In this document: positions 23,070 to 33,554 of the stretch, piece after piece
How the letters are laid out: the number at the start of each line of letters is the position of its first letter
How positions within the stretch are numbered: position 1 is the stretch's first letter
NCBI RefSeq assembly: GCF_021130785.1
Contig: NW_025777985.1
Location: 1-64,000 of the forward strand
Reading direction: 5' to 3'
Source: Homalodisca vitripennis
Taxonomy: Eukaryota; Arthropoda; Insecta; Hemiptera; Cicadellidae
Length of the DNA stretch: 64,000 nt
Made by a program: the position numbers and the translations under genes
The notes under the pieces: generated by a model
Seen by the model: the letters and a program-made list of their open reading frames with translations, nothing else
Told to the model about the DNA's origin: nothing
Database searches by the model: none

Positions 23070-23119
23070 GTTCTGTGGAACTGTCCGATTTGTGTTTCGA
23101 TTTATTTTCTAAACGTTGA
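23070..23119 (+). CDS. Candidate terminal exon A (duplicated)
   Basis: After a splice-acceptor-like ACTTTTGCAG a 50-nt stretch reads, with two leading bases, SVELSDLCFDLFSKR and a TGA stop. A homologous stretch 1,062 bp downstream has the same length, the same phase and its own acceptor, and 9 of 15 residues match. The 3' DNA of both continues to align (ctttatttgga followed by tatttt). This pattern suits the last exon of a tandemly duplicated gene, or alternative last exons, better than noncoding duplication. The upstream exons and protein family were not identified. Confidence 0.35.
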
Positions 23120-23422
23120 AATACTATTTGTTCAATACTACTTTATTTGGATTATTTTATAAATATTATTTTTTAGGCTAAAGTGACTATTTCGGCTTTG
23201 GTAAGAATAAATATGTTCTTGCTTTTTGAATTTCATCATTTATTTTGGAACGGTTTTCATGCAAACCTCGTAAGTCCCTAGGAACTTTATTGAGTTTTTT
23301 CAATTTATTTATAAGACTATCAAGCTTACCGCTTGTTATTTCATGTTAGACTCATAAAGCCATTTTTTTACACCTGGACGTCTTCTACACATTTTTCACG
23401 TTTTACTTTCATACGATAACAG

Positions 23423-23504
23423 ACCATGGAGTCTCGGAGATATGCCTCGTCCTAATGTTTTCTGGGCATTTTTCTCTGGACTGGAATTAAGGAAAACAAT
23501 GAAG
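23423..23504 (+). CDS. Candidate 82-nt internal exon
   Basis: Flanked by an acceptor (CGATAACAG) and a donor (AAG|GTAAAT). The frame is open through the exon and about 20 codons beyond each side, from about 23,357 to 23,590 on the plus strand. It includes the unusually Trp/Pro-rich RPWSLGDMPRPNVFWAFFSG. It lies between the two duplicated terminal exons. Its 3' end is on a codon boundary, which does not join directly to exon B (which needs one leftover base), so a missing exon or chance must be allowed. Confidence 0.2.
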
Positions 23505-24131
23505 GTAAATTTATTTATTTATAGCCGGTATGTATTTCATAATTATTTTATAGGCTGTCCATATTGTTATAAATATAATTTTATTTAAAACTCGCAGATT
23601 GTTTCAAAAACATTTCCTACCACATTTGCAAAGCTCACCTGTTTCATGAGATTGCAGTTTTAGTTTCCTCATAGCATCATGAACTCTCCCAAAGATTTTT
23701 CTTTACTTACAGTTTTTATCATGAGCACTAGTCAATTCATCATTTGAACACTCATGCTTGTCTAACATGATTGTTTGTATTATACAATACAACTGAACAA
23801 ATTGATTTCAACTTTATAACTAATCATTTTTCACCACAATGTAGCGGTTCACGCATAAACCTTCAATACGCATAAACCAAACACAACACTAAAAGAATAC
23901 AGTTTTAGCTAACGAACGAAACTGCTGCCAATCTATTACGATTACCGGACTTATCAAGGTTTTCCCCCTTTTAAAATCGTGTATATTTAGAGACCTACCA
24001 AGTTCTCTTCCTGTATTATGCTATTCTTAAATACTATACGGTTAGAGCTGTACATTGTCATAACAGTCCGAAAATAAAAATAGACATCATATCCTTCCAT
24101 CACAGGTAAGTCTTCCTATACTTCTTTACAG

Positions 24132-24181
24132 ACTCGATGGAGCTGTCCGCTTTATGTTTGGACTTATGTTCTTATTCTTAA
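24132..24181 (+). CDS. Candidate terminal exon B (duplicated)
   Basis: Preceded by CTTCTTTACAG, it reads SMELSALCLDLCSYS and TAA in the same phase as exon A, 50 nt including the stop. Relative to exon A the pattern S-x-ELS-x-LC-x-DL is kept. An upstream partner exon was not found with compatible phase. No recognised family. Confidence 0.35.
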
Positions 24182-25732
24182 AAAAACTATTATTTTAATC
24201 CTTTATTTGGATATTTTTCTAAATTCTGTCTACAATCACATTTTACCACTCGTATAACTTTATAAACAGATATAAGGTTATATAATTTTTTCTTAAATAA
24301 CTGCTTTCATTTGTAATAGAATATTATTTTTAAGCAAGCATAGTTAAATTTGTATACAGGTTTTTCAAAATTGTAGTTACACTGTAGGGATCTTAAGAAC
24401 TATAAGACACGCAGTAAAGTTTAAATGGACAAATGTGTGTGTAATATCAAGTCTAAAAATTCTAGCTTTCTTATTATGGTAACTATTATGGAACGTTTTT
24501 ACATGAAAGGAGTGTAAAATTTCTTCTAAGCTTTAAATTATTATAATTAAATATTTCTCTAAGCCCAGCGAAGAACTTATACTTAGTCTTTAGTGGTCAT
24601 TTTGCTACTTTCGAAGTTAAGGAACATTTAAGATGGGTTAGGATTTCATTAGTAAGTAAATATATAAGTAGTGTGTATTTCATTAAATCTGTGGGGGAGA
24701 GGTGCATGTCTTACTATTATATTCAAATTGAACTTAATTGACAAAGTACAAAAGATTTCCTTCTTTTGTAGATTCTTTTATATCCATAATTTTCAGCGAA
24801 CTTCTGTCCTTCGATACACATTATACTATGTGTGAATAAACATTTTAACTGTAATTATGGGCCTTTTATTTTTATATAGTTCATGAAATCAGAGTGTACT
24901 TTTGGTTGGATTTCACCTCTTGTCTTTAAAAATTAAATCTTTTCTACGACGTAACGGTTTTAAGTGAGTTTGTAATCAGTATGTAACTTTTAATATATAA
25001 ATGTAAGGTTTAAATGTTCCTATTTATAATATGTTTTTCTACACGAATAGAATATTTTTTTATTCCGGATGTTGACAGTAACAGAGGAATTAAATCGAGT
25101 GACTCATGCAGACGGAAAGACTAAGGTTCAAGAGGCCATCGGTCGTCTTTACTTAAAAAAGGAAAATATTGTATAAGTTAAGTGGACACAGAATTAATAT
25201 GTTTATCGCCACTACACCTCGTACAATCTGATTTCATTTGGATAGTACATCATTTTAAGATACAATTGTTATGTTATTTTGTTCAGTGTAGAAAACCATA
25301 CCTGATTATAACTTAGCTTAGAGGTAGGCTACACTCTACCTGAACGCCTGTAGCTGTACTTTGATGTGAGGCTGCAAGGAGGATCTGCTGGTGGCACCCT
25401 GAATCATCTTGACGTGTGTTAAGTAATCTCGTACATCAGCGTGTGTGCTCATTATTAAGGGAGTATGTACTCAAAGTTCCACAATAGTAAATATTGCGAC
25501 AATGAAGGAAGAAGGCGTTGTTAAAATGAACACATAATTAAGGCACGAAGCTAAGTATATAATCATGCAATTTTTTCTGCCCTGAACTTAATTACCTAGC
25601 CGTTGTATCTTAAAATAATGAATTACCCAAATCCAATCAGATTTACTTTTATATTAATTTTTAAGGATAAACTTATGTCTTTCTAAACTTTATTCTGCCT
25701 GACCTCATAAGCCAGTATATTTAATTTAACTG

Positions 25733-26355
25733 TTACTGTAACCCTCCGAAAATTAAAATTATTCTATATAAACAATTTTTACTAGACATCCTCTTTAATG
25801 TGGTTCCCAAGTAATTTTCGTGTGATACTAACTCAAATCTATACTGAATGTAAAAGTGTAAATAAGGATATACTTCTCTCTGTACATTTTTGATATAAAA
25901 TCTGAACTTAAAATCATTCAGTGAAAACAGTTTGAAAAAATGATTGAGTATAAGTTTTATTGCTGTTATACTAATTAAATATATAATCACCCTAAACGCT
26001 CTAATAAGATATACTAACTGACATTCGATTGCAGACGTAGAAAATATTGATTTTACAGTATTAATAAGAGATTTATTATACGTAAAATGAGGTCCTTTCA
26101 CTTGTTTTAAAAAGATGCGAAAATGAAAGAATTTGTAACTTTTCTCATAATATATATTTTCCTTCTTTTAGAAGTTGTAAAAACAATTAAACCTCTTTCA
26201 AGAACTAAGATTCGAAGCGGTAATAATTTATACAGATATATCCCGCCCAGAGCTGAAATAACAGGAAATAGTGAAATAAAGCGCTTGAAGTGTTTCTGCA
26301 TACCAAAACATTCTGTTACATTTCTCAGAAAATCATCATTTGCAGCAATACGCAT
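25733..26355 (-). pseudogene. Split open region, possible membrane-protein exon(s)
   Basis: Two minus-strand frames abut. The first, 26,355-26,107 (82 codons from an ATG), is followed after a one-base-type shift by 26,101-25,733 (122 codons, no ATG at its start). Together they give about 200 codons nearly free of stops in DNA where stops are frequent. The second piece has a hydrophobic segment (AFRVIIYLISITAIKLIL) and aromatic-rich loops (YLHFYIQYRFELVSHENY). This is compatible with a multi-pass receptor-like protein, but no diagnostic motif was found. It may be a frameshifted pseudogene or chance. The plus-strand frame 26,123-26,380, with a signal-peptide-like start, is antisense to it. Confidence 0.25.
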
Positions 26356-26380
26356 TCTTAGCTGTTATCGTACTCATTGA

Positions 26381-27862
26381 CTTATATGAGAAATGACATT
26401 CATTTTAAACTTCGTATAAAATGCCAATGGTATAAAATATTATGCAACAGTTGTATATGTATGCGTATCTTATTCTTTGCTAGTCACAAAATATTTTTGC
26501 ATAAAGCTGCAACTTCTTTAACCACACATTTGGCTGCCACAATAACGTTAAAATTTCCTTCCCTGTGAATTTTTTATTTTGTTATACCTACCATGGTTTA
26601 ATGTTAACCTACTATTTACCGATAATTTTCACATTAAATTGAACATTTTACATAAGAAATTGTTTTATTAAAAATCTCTTAAAAGGGCGTACGACTGCTA
26701 AGAGGAAAAATACAACAGACTTGACGGTAATTTATAAAAATAAACCCGTTTAGCGTAACATGCTTCACCGACGATACCAAATTTCTTTTCTTAGATTTCC
26801 TATGTCTAAACATCTAGAAATAAAGTTTCATTCAAAATTTAAAACTTAGAGATCTTTCTCGATATATCTTGAAAATACTTAGACATTTTATATTATGTTA
26901 CATTTTAAAATTTCATATGGTTGTAAATAGTTTACAATTTTTTTTATTTTGCAATTTTCTCATTACTATCATAGTCACTCATGAGACCAATCTAAATTGT
27001 TGACTAACGCACAAGGAAATTCAATTGATTGATACGCATTGCATTGAACTTGATGTTGTCTGTACAGCTTAATGCTACAGTTCCAGCCTTTTGTTTCCGT
27101 TCGTAATCGATATATCGCGTGGCCTGACATGCGGACAGAAATTAGTATTTTTCCAACCCTTCGAGTGATAGACTTGGTTGTTAAGGACAAGTGGTGGACT
27201 CCAACCAAAATTACTCCCTGATTTCATGAACTAGTAAATAACACACAGTCCCACAATTTACTTAACGGCTTCATTATTCCTGATATAAAATGTATTTTAA
27301 ATTTATTGAAATGAATTTGTGTGAAGGACAGAAAGAGGTAGCCTAAAATGAATAATAAGGGAGCTGTAAGTCAAAGTTTTGAAAATATTCAAACCTATGT
27401 CAAATAAGTTCAGTTTAAAACAAAATATTAAGATGTAAACTGACCAAAAGAAGTAAACAGGCAGTAATTTTAATTATTAATGAAATCCCCAACCCATTCT
27501 AAACATCTTGTCACTTAAGCATCAGCTTAAATGTCCTTTTAGGATTAAGTGTATATGGGAATTCCTCATCTTATGGTCCTAAGAGAATAAAGTATTAATT
27601 GTTAAATTCAACAGGATATTAAAGTTGTAAATCTCCAGATTTTGGATTTTAAAAATCTGATAACAATTATTTAAAGATTCCTTATATTTGGTAGGAAAGT
27701 AATATACTGACCAGTACTTTTTTTTAATAACTCTTAATTTTCTATGCTCATTAAACCTCTTAGAATAATGTAACAATATTATATAAAGCTAAAATAATGT
27801 TGGTGTGTGTAATGGAATTTAAAGCATCCGCAGTTGATCAAACTTTTCTAAAATGAGACGTC
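26381..27862. other. AT-rich stretch without recognised gene
   Basis: Contains a somewhat GC-richer patch at about 26,975-27,210 with a minus-strand frame but no recognised motif. Nothing else was supported. Confidence 0.5.
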
Positions 27863-27958
27863 CCGGTTAATGCTTCCAGCCCATTCCATAAGATAAGTGT
27901 GGATTTCTGTTTAACAAGGCGAGATTTTACTCGGCCATAACACGCTTACTCCAACCCG
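27863..27958 (+). repeat. Dispersed repeat, left member of inverted pair
   Basis: The segment containing ggttaatgcttccagcccat and, 60 bp on, tcggccataacacgcttact recurs in reverse orientation at about 32,260-32,382 with roughly 75-80% identity by eye and small indels. Either two copies of a short interspersed element, or the ends of a larger decayed inverted-repeat element enclosing 4.4 kb. Confidence 0.6.
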
Positions 27959-28834
27959 CCAGATATCGCCTAAGTTATCTTTTATAATGATAACAATACT
28001 TTTAGTTAAACATTAAATCCGACACTTTATAATAACTGCAATAACCCACGTATTATTAAACTGTTAACCTCCTTGCAAATATTGATAATAAAACCTTACA
28101 TCTAACTATTTTCCGCAAAGTTTCAACCAATTTTAATTGTTAAAATTACTTTAAAACAGCCCTGATGTGAAAGAATAAAACGATGTGTAGTTATTATGAG
28201 GAATTACGAAAGAATTATAAATCCGTAAACTTTTTTGCTGACCATCGATATATAAACATTGTTGAAATAAAAACTCGTAACAGAGATGCCAACCTTGTGG
28301 TTTTAATCCCAAAAAGGAGACGACAGTCTTCTAAATATTACAAAAAAATCTTTTACCAACATGTTAAAAGTTTATAATTTGGTATGAAAAATAAAGCCAC
28401 TCTCACGTTGTACTTCTCCATGTCACCAGACACACTATGACTTTTCGATGGTAGATTGTAGTGACTAAAACTACAATGCATCGAGCAAACTGTTTGTGAC
28501 TGTTTCTTTTCTAAGGAAGTTTTTTTTTATTTGGCTAGACGATAAGTTGGACAGGAAAGGTTAGGTGATCCAGGAATTGTATTATAAGCAGACGAATTCA
28601 AAACAAACAGAAGAACGTACAACCACGGGAGATTAATTGAACCTATTGGGTGTTAGATGTAACAGAAATTGTACCTAAAGAGGATAACGATACAAACTCG
28701 AAGTATGTTCTGACAACATTAAAGAGGTGGGAACTCTAATGCCTTTGATATTTACATATGTTAAATCAGAAACTGCAGTAGTCAGATGTATTACCACGAT
28801 TAATTGTCTCCACTCAAACCAAAGCTTTATTGAT
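27959..28834. other. AT-rich stretch without recognised gene
   Basis: A short plus-strand frame at 28,183-28,377 is basic and low in complexity, with no family motif. No element ends were seen. Confidence 0.45.
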
Positions 28835-29245
28835 GGGCATGCAATATTGTGTCATTCAGGTGTTATGAGGATGTTTCAATCACGTTGTACAGGAGTTTAC
28901 AATTTTACAGATGAACACACTTTTCACTCTTGATGGAGTGAAATCTATGTCTGTCTTGCAACGTCTCTGCACAAATTTTATTTTCTTTATTTGGATTTCC
29001 TGCATATTTTTATTTCGACCAGGGAAATATATTTACATCTAATGAATTAAAAGATCATTGCGCACATTTTGGGATTTGCTACAAGCCTTACTGCACTGTA
29101 CAATCCAAGAGGAAATGGTCAGTACGAACGTTACGATGGGATCATATGGAACACAATTTATCTTTAACAGAACTCGAGGATTAGAAACTAGAAGTTATCA
29201 ACCACTTTTACGAAATGGAGGAAAGTATTCTCCCCAGGCAGTCAT
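28835..29245 (+). pseudogene. Decayed Ty3/gypsy-type integrase
   Basis: Read in changing frames on the plus strand, in the order expected for a retroelement integrase: a remnant of the N-terminal zinc-binding region (CHSGVMRMFQSR), then LFSLFGFPAYFYFDQG (second catalytic Asp region), then NIFTSNELKDH, then a block ending LYNPRGNGQYERYDG, which includes the third catalytic residue (E in GQYER), then IIWNT. At least two frameshifts and internal stops make it non-functional. The YNPRGNGQ.ERY.G motif is characteristic of one Ty3/gypsy branch and differs from the relic in the array. Reverse transcriptase, protease and LTRs were not found nearby. Confidence 0.7.
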
Positions 29246-29557
29246 ACCTCACTAGCAAATAAAAATTCATAAATATCGCCTACTAGAAATTACGTGGTTA
29301 TTTGCGCCGATTGGATCAATTATTTACTACAATTATTTACGCAATAAGTGAAAAGAATGAATTTTGGTTATGAGAACCGTGAGATAATATTTTAGAGGCT
29401 CGATTAAGAAGGACCACTTCACACTAGGCAGTGAAGACGCCGAACACACTTATTTTAACAAGAGTTCACTAGGTTACACATAATGAGTTTATGAGCAGTG
29501 CATATTCAAATAAAGTGCAGAAAATAAACAGTTACCTTTGTTTTTCATGAGATATAC
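29246..29557. other. Unassigned sequence after integrase relic
   Basis: AT-rich. The last ~50 bp of recognisable integrase similarity fade out near 29,250. No LTR was identified. Confidence 0.4.
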
Positions 29558-30060
29558 CTAACCGTAGACTGCTGTTGTTGAGGGCCAGGTTGTGATCAGT
29601 AAATGTGGAAATAGGCTGCTCTCTTGTAGGCAGGCGTGAAGACGGAAGATGTCCTTCACGGATTCACTCACGCACAATACGACCGCAAACGAATAGTTCA
29701 TAACACTGTGGCCAATCCTGTAGAGCACGGTAGACGCGGGTGTCCGGGAGCAGAGACGTTCTGGTAGAGATTGCCAATCCAGAGCACTGACTTTAATGTT
29801 AATGTAAATGTACAACAAATAGAGATAAACTAATATTTAAATGAGAGAGTAACACATGGGGGAGAGAGTAAGTATGGTAAGCAGTGGCTAGAGTGTACAC
29901 AAGTGTCCCAGGCGGGACCGAGAGTATAATGAGCAAGCGTGCCTACGCTTGCAAGGTGGGCAATTGATAAGTCAACCGTTGTGATTGGTTAGTGAGTGTA
30001 CAGTAAACAGCTGATTCGTGAAACAATGGTTCATTGGTCTGTCGCTGTACGTGAATATTT
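29558..30060 (-). promoter_or_regulatory. GC-richer island, possible promoter and first exon
   Basis: About 500 bp with clearly higher GC than its surroundings. On the minus strand it has CCAAT-type sequences (ACCAATGAAC near 30,030; AACCAATCAC near 29,985), an initiator-like TCAGTG near 29,790, and an open 86-codon stretch ending at 29,558 with a GT dinucleotide following. No TATA and no recognised protein. It could be a CpG-type promoter, but a decayed element is equally possible. Confidence 0.25.
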
Positions 30061-30572
30061 TAATCCAGTAAGGAATGATATTGTAGGCTCTAGGCCGCAG
30101 AAAGAGATATAGAATTAATGCAGTATATATAGTTTAGTAAAATAAAGGCAAATATAGAGTATAAATTGCCCAAAAAATATATACATAATTATTGTTCAAT
30201 AAAAGTAGCCTTTTCATATTAGGCAATAAAAAACAAGTTATTTAATGCAATAATACTTAACAATAAGTTTAAAAAACGTTAACGCAACTCATAGAAGATT
30301 GAGTTGTTAATCATCAATGCAGCATTCCTTATGCGCCACAGCTCAAACCAACGGAAAGAATAAACAAAGTAATAAAAACAATGATTTCTGTGTACAGCAC
30401 CACCAATCATGGTCCACTGTTAATAGAATATTGTAAAAGACCCTGTTTATTGTTCATAGCAGAACTTTTCAACCAATGGCAGTGATGCACCGTTAGAATG
30501 AGACTGAATTTATATAGTCTATATTCCTTCAGGCAGTTACTTAAAAATATATCTTATATATTGGGGATTTTT
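30061..30572. other. AT-rich stretch without recognised gene
   Basis: No coding motif, repeat or element end recognised. Confidence 0.5.
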
Positions 30573-31087
30573 GTTATAAGAAACCTATCAAAGTTTGCTG
30601 ATACCAGAGTGACCTTGGCTGTTTAGTATGGGCTTATCTACCCCTTTTTACATATGCGGTAGTTATTTGGGGATGTGAAAGTGTACGCACAAAATTCGTT
30701 TTCGAATTCCAGTAAAGGTCGTTGAGAGCGGTTTTTTGGAATCGGTGTAGAATTCTTGTAGGTCGCTTTTTAGGGATGCCAAAGTTCTAACATTCCCATT
30801 GATTTATATCGTAAACTGCGTGACATTTGTTCACAAAAACCTGCACCTTTTCAAATTACATAATCTCTAACATCGCCACAATCTACGTCATACAAATATA
30901 ATAACCATTCCTGCCCATAGAACAAGTGTTTTTTGAAAGACATTTATTAGCCAGCGGCATTAAACTATATAATGCTCTCCCAGACTATGAAAACAAAAAC
31001 AATTCCTTTTTCGAGAGGGGGGTCAAACGGAATTTGGTACAGCAGGCTTATTACAGTGCCAGGGACTTTGTCGAGCTCCAAAAATAA
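30573..31087 (+). pseudogene. LINE reverse-transcriptase C-terminal relic
   Basis: Plus-strand reading in shifting frames gives the typical C-terminal tail of jockey/CR1-like non-LTR retrotransposon ORF2. In order: VIRNLSKFADTRVTLAV, then AYLPLFTYAVVIWGCES, then a block of the FQ-x-RSLRAVFW type and GRFLGMPKF, and finally FERHLLASGIKLYNALPDYE and VKRNLVQQAYYSARDFVELQ followed by TAA at 31,085-31,087. Several frameshifts and stops are present, so it is dead. The catalytic reverse-transcriptase core is absent, which suits the usual 5' truncation. About 200 bp after the stop may be its 3' UTR. Confidence 0.75.
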
Positions 31088-32259
31088 TCGGTTATCATCT
31101 CTCAAGAACGGTCTCCATTGACTGTAACCGAATCACCAAGGTAGTTTTCAAAAATGTAAACTTTTTTGAACGCCCTCCGAGGGCGTACTGGTCTTTTAAT
31201 ATCTAACACTTAACCCGTTACATTACATTTATATATAAGATTTTAGTCATCGCACGTGATGTACGGTTATGGTTACCAAAACCATTTCGCAGTGCTCAAA
31301 CTGAGTAGGTAGAATTCCCTTACTTTTGAAAAACCTTTTAACAGATAAAACAAATTCTTCAATCGAATAAAGCTCCATAATAAACAAGCTTTCGTTAAAT
31401 AATGTCCAATCAAAAAGCATCAGCTATTTATCTTGCATAAAAGAATAGTGCTGATAACTTAAAATTGTAACCTCTATGTGAAGCACCCCACACCAGGTCC
31501 TTCAGTCGCAGTATCTAACAACCAATACTGTAGCCTTCACTTCTCCCAAGGTGACATGATTAATTTATAGAATCCGGCCCTTACTGCCAATTTTTACCCA
31601 TCCTGAATATCGTATCACTCCAAAAAATAAAGGCAAAGATCGTTTTAGGACTAATTGTAAAGTGGGTGATGTCCTCATTTTCTTGTATTCAATCAAAAGT
31701 AGATGGTAATTTTTGTCAGGATAATTAAGTGGTAAATCATATCCGAAGAGAAATAAGTTTTTGAAATTCTTTGGTTAGGCTGCCTAGGGTGAAATCAATT
31801 AAATACTTGTGGAATAGCAATATTTATTTTGCTGTTTTCCGATATTGAGTGAAAAAGGATTTTTTTTAACATTACTAATATCATTTCCATAATTTTCTTT
31901 TAAAGGTGTAGCTTTTGAGAACGTATTTTACCTTATGTATCTAAAATATTCTCAATTTAGTTTTATTAACTGCTATAAATAGTAAGATGGAAGCTTACGA
32001 TCAAAGTAAGCCTATTTCCTCCGTTTAAGCTAAGTTCATTTAAAAGTGCACTCTGTCAGGCTAAGTAGTTTATGGTTTTAAATGTAAAAAAAGTTAAATC
32101 CATACAAATAAACTCACACGTTATATTTTAGTAAGATGATTTAGATAATGCCTAATCCCGATCGTTTTTATTAAAAGTAAATACAGCGTAACTAAGTTAC
32201 TTTATTAATTTTTAATAGGAGTTTTGTTTTAATATTATCCCTGTTGATTGCTAACGGGA
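31088..32259. other. LINE 3' flank and unassigned AT-rich DNA
   Basis: The first ~200 bp may be LINE 3' UTR, including an inverted ccctccgaggg at about 31,176. The rest has no recognised feature. Confidence 0.4.
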
Positions 32260-32382
32260 TTGAGTAAACGCGTTATGGCCGAGTAACATTCTTGCTTGAT
32301 AAATAGGATCAGGAGCTCTTTCCTCTAACGAGAAAATCCACATTTATCTTCTGGAATGGGCTGCAAGCATTAACTCGGTCAC
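32260..32382 (-). repeat. Dispersed repeat, right member of inverted pair
   Basis: Reverse-complement match of 27,863-27,958. On the minus strand it reads gttaatgcttgcagcccatt, then ctcggccataacgcgtttac. It has about 20 extra bp in the middle. Confidence 0.6.
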
Positions 32383-32519
32383 CTCCTTCTCCTCCTAAAA
32401 ACTTTAGTGTTTATAAGATAAAAGATTTAATAATATTAATTTGAAATTGAATAACGTAAAACTTTTAAATTAAATTGTACACACTGATTAGCTTTTAGTG
32501 ATCTTGTAATAGGGGTATT

Positions 32520-32678
32520 ACTGACGACCAGACGTGTGATTGTGGCGCAAACTCCCAGACAATTGAGCACATTGTAAACGACTGCCCTTTGCGATTGTTT
32601 TCTGGTGGTCTGGCTGGTCTGAGTGGTTTAGAGGATGGGTCTCTAAACTGGCTCAGTAATTTGGATTTAGCTTTGTGA
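32520..32678 (+). pseudogene. LINE ORF2 C-terminal fragment with CCHC-type motif
   Basis: A 52-codon frame ending in TGA encodes CDCGANSQTIEHIVNDC, then PLRLFSGGLAGL and LNWLSNLDLAL. The C-x-C...H...C motif followed by the 'W...LD..L' end is the standard C terminus of ORF2 in several LINE clades, including RTE-like elements. The element is 5'-truncated: only ~300 bp remain, including a ~120-bp 3' UTR ending catacga and a TA-rich tail. The frame itself is intact, which suggests a young insertion. Confidence 0.7.
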
Positions 32679-32803
32679 CGGGAGATTTTAATATTATTTT
32701 TAATTTATGACTCAAGAACTTTGTTCTTACGTACTTTTTAATAATTGTAATTTTTAATTTATTTATTTATGGATAGCTGCCTTTGTCCCCCATACGATAT
32801 ATA

Positions 32804-33250
32804 CAGGGTGTATATTATGTCTGGAAACACCCAAATATATCCTTTAATAATTTAAATATAAATTTGAAACCTCTTACAATCGTGATAGAGATTGGGCATC
32901 TACTTTTTGGAACAATGTTTTGTTATGTCACACCAACGGGGGACGTCCTGCCGAGGGTATCGTGAATATTCTTAATGGAAGCCTATACCTTGTGATACAT
33001 AATTTTAAAGGTAATAGCTTACTGAATTGAATGCCACAAACCGCATCTCAAAGGAATTATTCTATCAGAAAATAGAGCATTTTTAGTATTGAAAATTTAC
33101 TGATGTTCAACAATGTAATTTTAACATGGTTCTTGCCATAAAATGTGTTACACTAATTTTTTAGCATTTTTTAAATGTTCAATTAAAATAAAATAAACAA
33201 TTTATTTTTAAGCTGGTTTCATTAGTACAAATTTACCAGTTTTTATTACA
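32804..33250. repeat. Left terminal inverted repeat of the DD41D element
   Basis: 447 bp, pairing with 34,730-35,175. The inner end reads ccagtttttattaca. Confidence 0.9.
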
Positions 33251-33554
33251 ATGAATAAAACTTATGAGTCACTTTCTCTGATTACTTATGAATCTGTACT
33301 TGGTGTTTTCCAGTCAGCAGGAAGGTTTAAAGAGACAAAGGTCACTAGCCTATGAGAAACATTATTGTGTTATTAATCATCTGGTCTACAGGTTTCAGTT
33401 TGTTGAGCATGGAGCTTTCACTAGACAGGTCTAAGCTTGGGAATTACAAATGGACAAAGGTCATATCATTCCTGTCGAGTTAATCAGTGTCTCTGAAGCA
33501 TTGCTGTCAACAAGTTATCTAATTACAGTAGTTCAGTTTTTATTTGGCATTTTA

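Larger units (their letters stand above)
23120..25732. other. AT-rich stretch around candidate exons
   Basis: Apart from the candidate exons at 23,423 and 24,132, no gene, repeat or element end is recognised. A weak second similarity block (tggaacg followed by ttttcatg) follows each of the duplicated exons at about 23,250 and 24,490. Confidence 0.4.

Noticed and set aside
26123..26380. 85-codon plus-strand frame with a signal-peptide-like start
   Set aside because: Antisense to the longer split open region. The hydrophobic start is common in AT-rich DNA, and there is no cleavage context or Cys pattern of a secreted peptide.
33450..33554. 35-residue N-terminal extension of the transposase
   Set aside because: No similarity to transposase N termini; recognisable homology begins at the ATG at 33,555.
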